A DNA stretch of 64,000 bases from Serendipita indica DSM 11827 (GCA_910890315.1 CAJVGD010000017.1:62001-126000), one strand, 5' to 3'; positions 21,926-34,956 are shown, counted from the stretch's first letter. Made by a program: numbers and translations. Notes: generated by a model not told the origin, from the sequence alone.

Positions 21926-22686
21926 TTTCTCTGGTCGACGTGATGGTGAGCGGGATCAACTTCGTGACGTTGACATTCGCCACCTTTGACGTATCCCAGT
22001 AAAGGATGCGCAACTATCCGGCTTTGGCTTTCGCCTTGATAGCAGTTTATAATGAAACGCAGTCGACTTTGGACAGCAAGGACACGACAAAGAACAAAGC
22101 CGGATCAGGTTGGAGCCTCGCTAGAGGTGCTCAATCTTACACTCTACAAGGTTTAAATTTCCTTTGGATGAGGTTTGAATACTTGCTGGTGGCATTATTC
22201 CATCCCGTGTGCAGATATAGACCAAACAGGAGTGAAAGGACCCTCTAAGCTACTTTTTGGCATGAATGCGTATGATTGATTGTGCATACGATTTTGGTCG
22301 GCTTTTTCCTCCCCATTCGTGATATTCCACCCGAATCCACGTACTCTGGGCAGGCCACCATCACAGCAAGTGCTCTATTCTTCATTGACCTACATAAAGT
22401 ATACTTATACAATTTTATGCGTTTTCTCTAGGGCCATAGAATTTCCTCTTATTTAATTCGTCTCGACCTCCCTTCGGTACCGAAACCACCGTCCGTCGCG
22501 GCTTGATAATCAATGGTGGCCTGCGCCAGAGCTCTGCTCCATTCATGATAATAACACGTTCTATTTTTGATATCAGGGTCTATGCTGCGGTTCCCGCAGG
22601 GCACGGAGCCGAAATGGTTTATAGGAAGCGATTTGACGACGCTTGTAGTCATAACCCAATCTACCCAGCTATACAAGATACTCGAT
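21926..22686. other. Divergent intergenic region, MTHFS (-) and MFS (+)
   Basis: About 760 bp with promoters expected in both directions. A frame that is open upstream of the MFS ATG from 22567 shows no similarity to the paralogues, so I do not count it as coding. No other gene is supported. Confidence 0.5.
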
Positions 22687-24726
<2,040 letters not shown>

Positions 24727-24956
24727 AGGACAAAGTTTAGAGCTCTTTTTCCTATAATAAGCCCTGTATAGACTTATGCTATGTTGTTTGATGTCGCCTC
24801 TTGGTACTGATCGCAATTCCTGTTGTGTGTTTGAACGAACAGACGATACTTAACAGCAATATTCGTGAGACTCTATCCCGTAGCATTCATCTCTACGAAC
24901 ATGGAATCAGATTATTGACTGCCACCTGCGAACTGGTCTCTTTGCCTTCGACCACG

Positions 24957-26131
24957 ATGGTGCACCCACCGACGGCAATCAGCAAGCTGCCGCGAGAGCT
25001 GCTTGAAATTATCTTCGAAAATCTTTGTCCAGAAGCGAAAGACGAAGATCTAGATCCGGTGCAAATGGACCGCTTGTTGCTGGTCTGTCGATCGTGAGCA
25101 ATGGTGGTGCTGGATTATCGACGCCTCTGGTCCTCCATCTTCATCAGTTTCAGAAGTGAATTCAGCTACGCCTTTTGGACCGCATACGCCCGTACATGTC
25201 CGGAACGTGCTGGACCTATAGAGCCGGTGGAAATCACCTTGATCACCAATAGTTCATATAATCAAGTTGATCAAGGTGAAGGGATGAAAGCCCTTCTCAG
25301 TGTACTCGCCGGGCTCACGGGAGAAGTTGCTCGGCGATGGAAACGATTGGTCTTTGAACCACCTAGGCGCGGCATTATGATACGAATATACGATCGCTTC
25401 TTCTCGTTTCCTACACCAAAACTCGAGACCCTGCACATAAATCGAGTCTTCGTTCATGGAACATGCGAATTCCTACCTGATACTCCCTCTCTGACAAAAC
25501 TGCGCTTGGCTTGGTGTGATGTACCCCACGTCAAAGGCGTGACCTCACTAGTCTGCCTAGAACGTATTATGTCTGGTGCTGCCGGTGCCGATCTACTCGA
25601 GCAAGCCTCTCGACTGGAAAGGTATCGGTGTATTGGGAAACGATATTGGCACCTGACTAGGACAGTCCATCTTCCTCGGCTTTTGGATCTCGAGATCGGA
25701 TCCATTTATCTGCTGACTCCATAAGCAGGCTTGTCACGCCGAACCTGGTCAAACTTCGCATTCGTCTATCTTCCACGCGTGATCTATCTCGCCTTCTAGA
25801 CGCCTCGGGTATACCCCTCGCAAAGCTCAGAGATCTCACCTTGTACTCATATTCCTTTGACCAGCAGCTCGACAAGGCAGGACTACGGCGACTTCTACTC
25901 GCTACGTCGAACCTCCAGGAATTGACGTTCACACGGCCAAGTACCGCAATATCAGTCCTCACCCTGCTCTTGGAGATGGATCATCTTCATCAGACGGCAC
26001 CCGGATTATGCTTTGGCTGCGGGACAGATGCAGCCCTACTCGGAATTGGAGAAGCAAAGCGGACAGCGATTGTGCGCTTTCTGGAGATAGCCAAAGAGAA
26101 ATATGAGAACGGTGGCTCGACATTACTTTGA
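24957..26131 (+). pseudogene. F-box gene, broken copy of the 29934/32467 family
   Basis: It aligns along its whole length with the intact F-box genes at 29934 and 32467, starting LPRELLEIIFENLCPE. Two lesions are seen. The Trp codon after LLLVCR is TGA (TCG TGA at about 25092-25097, where the intact copies have TTC TGG). One base is missing near 25720, between LDLEIGS and the SRLVTPNLV equivalent, where the matching 56-base stretch of the intact copies is 55 bases. Otherwise both halves remain open and well conserved, so loss is recent, or the 3' part is still expressed. No splice pair removes the stop. Confidence 0.8.
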
Positions 26132-26779
26132 TTTCGAGCCAAGTCGCGGCCAAGGTTGCAATCTGTCTTTTACCTAAAACAAAGTATCCCCATCTTGCTA
26201 TTGAGTCCTATCTTTGGATTAGTTTGTAGATTTTGCGAGCTAAGAATTCAGCCGTGTTCCGACTAGCAAGCAAGCAAATGACCTCAGACTAATTGTTATG
26301 AGACTTAGCTCTTTCGCAATGTCGTGCAACAGAAAGGAGGTAATTAACGAACCCAGAAACCATAAACCTCATCAATATATTGGATAAATAAATAAATTGG
26401 TGTCTTATTGTGATATAGAGAGGCTCCAACATACAACTCCCAAGTGACAGTCCGGGACTAGAGGAGATGGGCTTGCCTGATCATTGATCGGCGAGTGCAC
26501 AAGTGAACGAGTAAAATATGTTGCAGGAAAGGTGGTAAAGATGTCTAGGCGCGATGAATGAGACGAGTAATGGATGAACGCGTGAGTGGGGATCCCACCA
26601 CTGACACACGTTTGAGCCAGATACAGACAGCTGGAGATGAGACTGAGAGGGTTGAAGGGGATAGTTTTACATGGAAGTGAGAAGGATAACCTAAGGAACA
26701 ATTCAATTCTGGTGCTTTTTGTCTCGGGATCACCAATGAGATACGTATCCCGGTATAGCATCGATACCCCGGGCATTAA
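26132..26779. other. Intergenic, convergent gene ends
   Basis: No gene supported. A 123-codon open frame on the minus strand here has no recognisable features and probably lies in 3' untranslated sequence. Confidence 0.5.
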
Positions 26780-29390
26780 TCATTGTGGCGAGAGGTAGGG
26801 CCGAATCAACTCCTCGTTTGGCTCGTTAGGCTTCCAGCGACAGGTGACTCGCTGTAGTGCGATGCATCCGATTGACTCGCTACGACGGAGAATCAACTCC
26901 CTGATGAGAGTTGGATTGTCTTTGCCGAAGCGCGTCATTAAACCCTTTGCTGTCATAATTCGCTGCATATCCATCGTCAAGCTTCTCAGTTTCGGCACGA
27001 GCACGGGTTTAGCCGGCTTGATGCTCCCTGCGCCAAAGAACGAACGGGCGTGCCGGGTCGACGGCGTGAGTTCGCGGAAAAAGGATTTGCTGTATTGGGC
27101 TTGTTGGTCGAGAGAGAGTGAGATCAGGTTGGGTTGTAATTTGAGCACGTTGAGAAGGTGCTTGTCGTGCGCTGGTGCCGAGATGGAAAGATGCTTTGGT
27201 TGAAGCATCCCCTCTGAGCCGTCGAAGATTGCGCGAAGGACGTTGTCAGCATCGGTTTGTTTCACGGTTTGAATGCTCAGGTGGAACGTCTCGAGCTTTG
27301 GGGCCCGGATTGCTGCTGCGGTCGGCATTACTGTGAGCAAATGGAAGACCTTGAGCTGCGGAAGGACGATCGAGTGTGGGGGAGGGGGTGCGTCTGAGTA
27401 TTCGTTTCGGACGCTGTCGATGAACAGCGTGTGGAGGACGGGAAGCTTGAGCATACTGAGGGCGTTCATGGTGATAAGGCCGACTTTGAGCCACTTGAGC
27501 GTTGGGTATTCGACCTTGCGCTTAGAGTTTGTTTCGGCGTAGGCGAGTTCACCAGAGTATGACAAGAACTCCAATGCCGTACACCCGGCAAAGCAAGACG
27601 CGTCCACAGCGTCAAACTCGTGGCGAACAGTGATGCGGACCAAGCGGGTCCAGAAGGGACGCTCCGAAAGGCTAACGAGAATATCTCGATTGACATTTTC
27701 CAGATAGACGCTACGGAGCTTTTCAGATGACTTGTCGACTGCGTCGATCATCTCCTTTAGTGGCTCGTAAAGCGAACCAATTGGGTAGGCTGATGCGATC
27801 ATAAGCGACTCAAGGCTCTTTAGATCGCCTTCATCGAAAACCCCTCCGAGGGAACGCTTGACAAGGTCAAGCGTCATGCGGGGGTTAACGATACCACACA
27901 AGAACGTGACCTTTGGGAGGTGGGGTTTGACCAGGTGGAAGAATTCACTTCTGGCTTCTGGGGTGGGCGCATTCTCGTCATTTGGGCCCACGACGAGTGT
28001 GACTTCGAGTAAACTGGCGCCTGCGTACTTGAGCGTGTCGTTGACGGCCTTTTTGGATGTGCAGGTATGGACGCTACCAGCACGTAGAGAACTTGGTGTA
28101 GTATCCGCCGAAAGGAGGATTCTCCTCCAGATCCTCGGTGTATCGAGGCAGATACGGTTCCAATCTCTGCATACGAGCATCAGAACTCCTACGGGGCAAT
28201 CGAGCACATAGGCCTCAAAAATGAGGCGCCATAGTTCGACTGGGAGCCTTTTAAGTTGATTATACGAACGTTCGACTGCAAAATCAAGCGAAAACGCTAC
28301 GCGCTGTTGTCAGCGTCTCACTATTATCTGGTCGATACAAGGAATATACCTATTCCGTCACCAGAGAGATCTTCCCGTGTTCTGAGATCAGAATAGGACC
28401 TGATATGCCGTGGGACCCTTGGATGAGAGCCATTAGAGTCGCAGACGCAGAGACAAAGTCGTGGATTACATACACCTCTTTGCTCTTACTATCCTCGATA
28501 TCTGCAGCGATGAGAGATGGTCTTCTTTTGACGGCTTTAAGATCTGTGACTGGGGTTGCAGTAGTATTCTTCTGCCTCGTACTCGGCGCGGTATTTCCAG
28601 GGTTACTTCTTGCAGCCATAATGCCAACACCATTGCCAGCTCCCACACCACCTCTGGCTAGGCCGAAAGATGACCTAGCCGGAGAAGAGACTGGTGCGTC
28701 CCTGCTCCGTCTTCCGTCATCTTTCGGTGCATTCGAGTTCTGGCTCCCACGTCGAAGATCCCTGTCGCACGAGGACACGCTGAGACAAGCCGGGAAGATC
28801 GACCCAGTGTTCAGATAGTTACTGTGTGCAGGTATTGAACCGATTGGGAAGGTCTGCCATGGTTGAAATTCTCCGAGAGCATAAGTCGTGTCTGTTGGTG
28901 CTCGGCCATCCAAGAAAACCGGAGGGGGAGGGGGGGGAGAGGCGCGAGGGAGGATGGTGGGCATTTGAAACGGGGATCTCAAGGGATGAACGTCTGAATC
29001 AAAGGCGTATCGACCCCATGCAAAGAGTGAGCTGTGACCGAGACCGGGGAAATGAGACGGGGTGGTTGAGGAAGGAGGGAATCCAGTTGACACGGCGAAC
29101 CCAGAGTTGGAAAACCTGAGCTGGTTGTCCGCTTCGTCGTTTTCTTTTTCTTCATCTTCGTTTTCTACACCTCTGATTACATTGCGGCGACGTGGGAGGA
29201 CCGCCTCGGGCCATGTACATTCACGATGCCCGTGTTCACAGCGAGTACAGATGGGCTTACGCTCGTCACACTTGATCTTTCTGGCTCGACAGGTGAGGCA
29301 TCCCTTTTTAGACCTGGTGTACTTTGGCCGCTTGCGAACGGCTCCAGCTATGCCAGGGAGAGGCGTATCGGGACCGTGCGTCGATGCCAT
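26780..29390 (-). CDS. Predicted fusion: Zn2Cys6 DNA-binding region joined to F-box/LRR protein
   Basis: Two exons (29390-28362 and 28303-26780) joined by a 58-nt intron keep one frame of 850 aa. Residues ~23-70 hold a fungal binuclear zinc cluster, GCLTCRARKIKCDERKPICT continuing RCEHGHREC, followed by a Ser/Pro-rich linker. After the splice come RVAFSLDFAVERSYNQ and an F-box, LKRLPVELWRLIFEAYVLDC then LMLVCRDWNRICLDTPRIW, and a ~400-residue leucine-rich region. The reason for the join: the F-box frame has no ATG upstream of its F-box and begins 40-50 bp beyond the TAG that ends the unspliced zinc-cluster frame. The intron (GTGACG...CAACAG, branch-like CTGAC) removes that stop at phase 0. 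If not spliced, these are a 346-aa Zn2Cys6 protein and an F-box gene lacking a start. Confidence 0.6.
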
Positions 29391-29933
29391 TGGGGGATTA
29401 TGATTTCTGGTTTGCTAACGGAGGAGTCGAGGCCCGGCCGTGCAGGGGGACTCAAGCCTCGATGGCGAATGTGACGCGGAGGAGAGCGACTGAGCGCTGG
29501 GTCCAATTCTAGGGAGAAGCGGGTGAGGAATGGTTCACTGTAGTCGCAGTTGAGGATCTAGACGGTTGCTTGCGTCGTTATGACTGGGGTGTACAGGAAG
29601 CTGCCAAGCAGCAGCGGGAGGGATTGGAAATATATCCCACTCGTCAAATTTGATGACAAGAAATGGCGAGAACTATTGGGAAAGTGAGCAGAGTAGGCTG
29701 AAGAGGTCGAGGACAAGGTACGAGGGAGCACAGGCGAAGAAGGCAAGCGAAGCTTTGCGCCCAGTCAATGCCAGCGCCAATATATTAGTCCAGAGTATTT
29801 GAGTAAGCTCAGAGAGATTACATACGATATAGAAGAGGCTGCAGTCACTGAACACGGCCGAAGCCTACTTGTATCATGAATACGATGGCGCCCAGGGACA
29901 TTGATAGGCAAGTCTCTCTTGTCTTTGACCACG
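29391..29933. promoter_or_regulatory. Divergent promoter region
   Basis: Separates the Zn2Cys6/F-box gene (-) from an F-box gene (+). On the minus strand about 29670-29900 holds hydrophobic reading frames around a good donor (GTATGTAATC), which could be a remnant of a small membrane-protein gene, but no start-to-stop structure can be defended. Confidence 0.4.
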
Positions 29934-31097
29934 ATGGAGCATTCACCTCCGACCAATGGCAAGCTCCCGCGTGAGCTGCTCGAGATTGTTTTCGAAGATC
30001 TTTGTATCACTATTCAAGACGAAGATCTAGATCCGGTGCAAATGGACCGCTTGTTGCTGGTCTGCCGATTCTGGACAACAGTGGCGCTGGATTATCGACG
30101 CCTCTGGTCCTCCATCTTCATTAGTCTTAGAAGTGAATTTGAATACGCCTTTTGGACCTCCTATGCACGTACGCGTCTGCAACGCGCTGGACCAACAGAG
30201 CCACTGCAAATCACGTTAATCACCAAAAGCCTCTATAATCAAACTGATCAAGGTGAGGAGATAAAAATTCTTCTCAGCATTCTCACCGGACCCACGGGGG
30301 AAGTCGCTCGGCGGTGGAAGCAATTGGTCTTTGAGCCACTCAGGCGCGATACTCCGATAGGAATATACGACCGCTTCTTCTCGTTTCCTACACCCAAACT
30401 CGAGATTCTCCAGCTAGCTCGAGTTTTTATCCATCAGACGTGCGAGTTCCTGCCTGATACCACCTCGTTGTCGAGATTGTGCATGCGCTGGTGCAATATA
30501 CCCCCAATCAAGCACGTGTCATCCCTGACCTGTTTAGAGTGTGATATCGCTGGTGCCGCTGATGCCAGTCTCCTCGAGCAGGCCACTCGATTGGAAAAGT
30601 ATCAGTGTATCGGCCTGCAATATTGGCACCTAACTAGGGCAGTCCTTCTACCTCGTCTTCTGGACCTCGATATCAGAACTCCTCTGTCTTCTGGGTCCAT
30701 TAGCAGACTTGTTACGCCTAACCTTGTCAAATTCTGCATCCGCCTGTCCTCCTCGAGCGATATATCTCGCATTCTAGACGCCTCGGGTATACCCTTGGTA
30801 AAGCTCAGAGAGCTCGACTTGTACTCATCCTCCTTTGGTCAGCAGCTGGACCCGAGAGAACTACGGAAACTTCTACTTGCCACACCAAACCTTGAAAAAT
30901 TGAGGTGCAGAAAGCCAACTGCCGCAATACCGGTTCTTAATCTGCTCTTAGAGATGGATCATCTCCACGAGACGGCGCCGGGATTACGCTTTGGTTGTGG
31001 TGACGATACGACCTTACTCGGAGTTGGAGAAGAAAAGCGGATGGTCATTATGCGCTTCCTGCGAATACTCAAACCGAAGCGCGGGTATCCGTTCTAG
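29934..31097 (+). CDS. F-box protein, array copy 2
   Basis: A single exon of 387 aa. The F-box is at the N-terminus (LPRELLEIVFEDLC...MDRLLLVCRFWTTVALDYRRLW). Next comes a block shared by the family (YAFWTSYARTRLQRAGPTEP), then GPTGEVARRWKQLV, YDRFFSFPTPKLEIL and irregular leucine-rich repeats up to the C-terminus LLEMDHLHETAPG. It is expected to work as a substrate adaptor of an SCF ubiquitin ligase. It is intact and about equally similar to the 24957 pseudogene and the 32467 gene. The leader sequence GTCTTTGACCACGATGGAGC is shared with the 32467 copy, so the duplicated unit included the promoter-proximal region. A Rho-like gene follows 258 bp downstream. Confidence 0.85.
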   Translation: MEHSPPTNGKLPRELLEIVFEDLCITIQDEDLDPVQMDRLLLVCRFWTTVALDYRRLWSSIFISLRSEFEYAFWTSYARTRLQRAGPTEPLQITLITKSLYNQTDQGEEIKILLSILTGPTGEVARRWKQLVFEPLRRDTPIGIYDRFFSFPTPKLEILQLARVFIHQTCEFLPDTTSLSRLCMRWCNIPPIKHVSSLTCLECDIAGAADASLLEQATRLEKYQCIGLQYWHLTRAVLLPRLLDLDIRTPLSSGSISRLVTPNLVKFCIRLSSSSDISRILDASGIPLVKLRELDLYSSSFGQQLDPRELRKLLLATPNLEKLRCRKPTAAIPVLNLLLEMDHLHETAPGLRFGCGDDTTLLGVGEEKRMVIMRFLRILKPKRGYPF

Positions 31098-31355
31098 ATG
31101 CAGTACTCTACTGAGGCCACTTTCGAGCATGGTCACAGACGTCTGCTGTAGTCACTACAATGGCCATCTAAATGGGGGTATCCAGGTACTGTCATCGTAC
31201 TCTACATAAAGTGATCGTTGTACTTGTATCTCATCCTCAATATATGAATCGGCGAGTGTGGTGCAATGACTTGATCCTGTCTATGATTGTTGACCTGCGG
31301 AGGAATTGAAAGGTCACAATTCGACGTGCTTTATGCAATATTACCATTAAATCCA

Positions 31356-32036
31356 ATGACTTCGACGATAGGGAAGCTATTCCGCGTAAAGGTTCTTCTC
31401 GTCGGCGAGGTTATCGATGGAACCTACACCTTCATGACGCAATATACGGCCGGAGTGACCGATTATGATGTTTATTTCGACAATGGTATCATTTTTACTC
31501 AAATATGGAGCAACTTCCCGGCTCTTAGTTCAACCACCGGCAGGCGCGAGACATCTCTGGACAAAGGGAACCAAGTCACATGCGAAGTTGCAGTATGGGT
31601 GCTTCATCCCTCTCTATTAGAGTCTGTTCCTCCCACGCTGGCAGCAAATCGATTTCACGATGCAGCCGTGGTCAGCATCTGCTTCCAAGCTGACAGTTCC
31701 TCATCGTTGATGAATGCTACGGACAAGGTGAGTATCAACTCGACATCATTACCAGAATTGTGATTTAGATAGTGGTTCCCCTTGGTCAGATTTTACTTTT
31801 CAACTGGACCAATCGTACTGGTCGGTCGTCAGTCAGGGACAGACACCAAGGACCGAGAAGCTATGAATGAACGTATTGCTGCAGCTGGACGCAAGATTGG
31901 GGCCGCAGACTGGTTCATTTACTCTGCCGATGAAGGAAACGCCGTGACTGCGGCTGGAGATACCCTGGTCTGGTATGGTTATCACTATCTGCGGGGCAGG
32001 AGGAAGCTACGTTTAGATGGATGTGTCGTCTTGTAG
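31356..32036 (+). CDS. Rho-like pseudo-GTPase with CAAX box
   Basis: Two exons (31356-31727, 31773-32036) give 211 aa. The order matches the Rho-like protein at 10674: strand 1 RVKVLLVGE, a central region ending SLMNATDK, and after the splice WFPLVRFYFSTGPIVLVGRQ, equivalent to the segment before the NKxD loop, then YSADEG for the SA motif, WYGYHYL, and a C-terminus RLDGCVVL, a good CAAX box. GTP-binding motifs are lost: the P-loop is GEVIDGTYTF with no GK, there is no DxxG, and NKxD is GRQSGTD. It is probably prenylated but unable to bind GTP in the normal way. It sits between two F-box genes of one family, and a fragment of its 3' end recurs at 33648. Confidence 0.75.
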
Positions 32037-32466
32037 CATGTTACAGTCGCCTGTACCATATGATTTCTGGACTTTTCCATAGTTTCATTACATTGACGAA
32101 CGTATATATATATCCTTTCCCAAGCTACGACTATGAGTAATCATCAAAACCTAGACAGAGTCTTGATAGACGCACTATTCAGTTTTCTTCAATAATAGTA
32201 AGGAGACAGTCAGTGACGGAAGGGCTGCCAATGTAATGAACCAGGGATTTAGGGATTAGCTTTCCTGAAGAATTCGCTAAGTATTCTCTGAGAACGGGGG
32301 AGTAAGCATCTACAAGTTGAGGTGAACAGAGCTTACGACGTCGTCTGGATTTCCTCATGCGTCGATACGTGCATAGGGAGTGGATTTCATGCCCACCTTC
32401 GGGTTACCTGCCTCAATCATATAGCGCCAGTCTCGACTGCGAGGCACAGACTTGTCTTTGACCACG
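32037..32466. other. Intergenic within the F-box/Rho array
   Basis: 430 bp after the Rho-like gene and before F-box copy 3; no gene supported. The last ~20 bp match the leader of F-box copy 2. Confidence 0.5.
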
Positions 32467-33636
32467 ATGGAGCATGCATCGACGGCCAATGGCAAGCTCC
32501 CGCGTGAACTGCTCGAACTAATTTTCAAAAATCTTTGTCCAACTATCGAAGACAGAGACTCAGATCCAGGACAACTGGACCGTTTGTTACTCGTCTGCCG
32601 ATTTTGGACAATGGTAGCGCTGGATTATCGACACCTCTGGTCCTCCATCTTCATTATTCTCAAAAGGGAGCCTGACTACGCCTTTTGGACATCCTATGCA
32701 CGTACGCGTCTGCAACGCGCCGGACCAACAGAGCCACTGCAAATCAAGTTAATCACCAGAGGCCTCTATAATCAAACTGATCAAGATGAGGAGATGAAAA
32801 TTCTGCTCAGCATTCTTACCGGATCCACGGGAGAAGTTGCTCAGCGGTGGAGACAACTGGTCTGTGTATCCACCAAGCCCACTACCAAAAGAATCTACGA
32901 TCATTTCTTTTCGTTTCCTACACCAAAACTTGAGATTCTCATCATAAATGGGGTTTCCATACTTCAAACGTACCAATTCCTGCCCGATACTCCTTCTCTG
33001 TCGGAATTGCGCTTGGCCTGGTGCAATATACCCCACATCAAGGACTTGTCCTCCTTGATCTGTCTAGATATTACCATGTCTGGTAACGCTGCCAATCTAC
33101 TCGAGCAAGCCACTCGATTAGAAAGGTACAAGTATACCCACCTGCGAGATTGGGAACTAACCAGGACTATTCATCTCCCTCGTCTTCTGCATCTCGAAAT
33201 CATGGCTCCATTCTTTTCTGGATCCCTGAACAGGCTTACCGCGCCCAACCTCGTCGGATTACGAATTCACCTACCGCGTTCGGACCACATCTCTTGGGTT
33301 TTCAACGCTCCAGGGATACCACTCCGAGCACTGAGAGAGCTTGATTTGTATTCATGCCTCATGGATGAGCAGCTCGACAAGGGAGAACTACGAAAACTTC
33401 TACTCGCCACGCCAAACCTCAAAAAATTGTCATCTGGACAGCCAAACATCGCAGTATTACTTCTTTGTCTGCTCTTGGATATGGATAATCTTCACCAGGC
33501 GGCGCCGGGATTACTCTTTGGCTGCCTCAACGATACAGCATTGCTCGGAGTTGGAGAAGAAAGACAGAAGACGATAATGCGGCTCCTGGAAATCATCAAA
33601 GAGAAGTACAAACATCTTCTCTATATTTCTGTTTAA
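32467..33636 (+). CDS. F-box protein, array copy 3
   Basis: A single exon of 389 aa, co-linear with the 29934 gene. The F-box reads LPRELLELIFKNLCPT...LDRLLLVCRFWTMVALDYRHLW. The family block YAFWTSYARTRLQRAGPTEP is unchanged, and the leucine-rich tail ends at LLEIIKEKYKHLLYISV. The block around 32870 (CVSTKPTTKRIYDHFFSF) differs more than the rest, which suggests that the substrate-facing region diverges faster. No lesion is seen. Twelve bases downstream begins a Rho 3' fragment, so the F-box-Rho order of the preceding unit is repeated here in broken form. Confidence 0.85.
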   Translation: MEHASTANGKLPRELLELIFKNLCPTIEDRDSDPGQLDRLLLVCRFWTMVALDYRHLWSSIFIILKREPDYAFWTSYARTRLQRAGPTEPLQIKLITRGLYNQTDQDEEMKILLSILTGSTGEVAQRWRQLVCVSTKPTTKRIYDHFFSFPTPKLEILIINGVSILQTYQFLPDTPSLSELRLAWCNIPHIKDLSSLICLDITMSGNAANLLEQATRLERYKYTHLRDWELTRTIHLPRLLHLEIMAPFFSGSLNRLTAPNLVGLRIHLPRSDHISWVFNAPGIPLRALRELDLYSCLMDEQLDKGELRKLLLATPNLKKLSSGQPNIAVLLLCLLLDMDNLHQAAPGLLFGCLNDTALLGVGEERQKTIMRLLEIIKEKYKHLLYISV

Positions 33637-33647
33637 TTCTGCTATGC

Positions 33648-33790
33648 AAGGTTGGGGCCGCAGACTGGTTCATTGATTCTGTGACTGTGGCTGCAGACAC
33701 CCTTATCACTATCTGCGGGGTGGGAGGAAGCTACGTTTAGATGGATATATCTTCTTGTAGCACGTTATAATCGCCTATACGATATGATTT
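33648..33790 (+). pseudogene. 3' fragment of the Rho-like gene
   Basis: GGTTGGGGCCGCAGACTGGT onward matches the last ~130 coding bases and the 3' region of the 31356 gene (GATTGGGGCCGCAGACTGGT). It includes the final ACGTTTAGATGGAT and part of the sequence after the stop. An internal stretch is deleted and the CAAX cysteine codon is no longer present. There is no 5' part. It marks the right end of a duplicated F-box-Rho unit. Confidence 0.75.
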
Positions 33791-33855
33791 GTATACGAAT
33801 CTCGTCAAATAGGCCCGTGACCCCGATGAATCCATTCTTGCTCCCAACCACAACC

Positions 33856-34803
33856 ATGAGCGACGACCAAAATCAAGAAACGCCTTCAATAGAACCTGCG
33901 CCTCGCAGTTCTGAAAAGATTGCAAACAAAATACGATTCGAGACCGAGCTAGAATTCGTCCAATGTCTCGCAAACCCGCACTACCTCGCCTCATTGGCCA
34001 CTCAGGGCCTCCTTTCGCAACCAAACTTTATCGCCTATCTCAAATATCTCACATATTGGCTAGACGTCGAAAAAGGATTCGGCCGTTTCATCGTGTAAGC
34101 TTCTAATCTCTGTCTGGGTTGAATTCTGACAGAGTTTGCTTTTTAGCTATCCGCATGCATTGCATCACCTCGCTCTCCTGCAGCAACCGAGTTTTCGAGA
34201 AGCACTCAAAGATCCCGAGCTGCGAATGAGACTCGAACGAGAACAATACCTACACTGGAGAACATGGTACATCCCTCTCCTCTTTCCTCACCTTTCAGAA
34301 TCCAAGTACTAATCTCTTTGAACTCATCCAGGCGTACATCCGAACCCGCCGTCGTCCCCACACGCGCACGAACGGCCCAAGCAGACGAAACGACCGATGC
34401 AGCTACACCAGGTCCGACACGACCCACACGAAGATCCGGGACAGCTCGTTCCTCGGGCGTACGGACGCCCGCAGGCCGGACGCCCCGTAGTGTTCGCACA
34501 CCGGGTACTGGCATCGTCAGGACGCCCGCTATCGGCGTCAGGACACCCGCGGCGAGGAGCACGCTCAGTGTTAGCACGACTATCTATGATCATTCAAAAG
34601 AGGTGGCGACGCCGCCCCGTACCATGGTCGGATTAGCGAGTCCTGGGCTCGAAATTTCGCCTAGGGATAGCTCTCGTCCAGAGGATATCGTAATGCTCAG
34701 TCCTGAAAAGACGAGTCCTGTCGTCAACGTTGCACCACCTACCACAGGTGATCCTCTAGTGCTCACCGAAAAGGCGGACAAGGAGCCAAAAACAGAACCA
34801 TAG
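33856..34803 (+). CDS. MED31: Mediator subunit 31 (SOH1) with Thr-Pro-rich extension
   Basis: Three exons (33856-34094, 34147-34266, 34332-34803) give 276 aa. Residues ~25-115 are the compact MED31 domain: RFETELEFVQCLANPHYL, LASLATQGLL, FIAYLKYLTYW, YPHALHHLALLQQPSFR and REQYLHW. MED31 is a small middle-module Mediator subunit that helps RNA polymerase II initiation in the nucleus. Family members are usually 120-200 aa; here ~155 residues follow, with several RTP units (GVRTPAGRTPRSVRTPGTG, then IVRTP and VRTP) and further TP/SP sites. These look like proline-directed kinase sites, for instance for a Mediator kinase, which is inference. The start at MSDDQNQ was chosen over an upstream in-frame ATG (33828). 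Confidence 0.9.
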
Positions 34804-34956
34804 GCAAGCTCTCAATGTACCTTTTAGAAAGTCGAGATAAACGATGCATAAGGCTCAAAAAGCGAATACACCAAAGACATTACTGGCTACGACAGCTCAG
34901 AAGTCCACACAAAAACAGAATAGAACGGAGATTGGTATCCTCGAGTACAAGTGTCC

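Noticed and set aside
22567-22686. Extended N-terminus of the third MFS transporter
   Set aside because: The frame is open upstream, but the extra residues match neither paralogue and would precede an already full-length N-terminus.
25085-25110. Intron removing the stop in the first F-box copy
   Set aside because: The intact copies have Trp at the aligned codon with no length difference, so a plain nonsense change is the simpler reading.
29558-29900. Hydrophobic minus-strand frames beside a good GTATGT donor
   Set aside because: Could be a small membrane-protein gene or its remnant, but no consistent start, splice and stop could be built.
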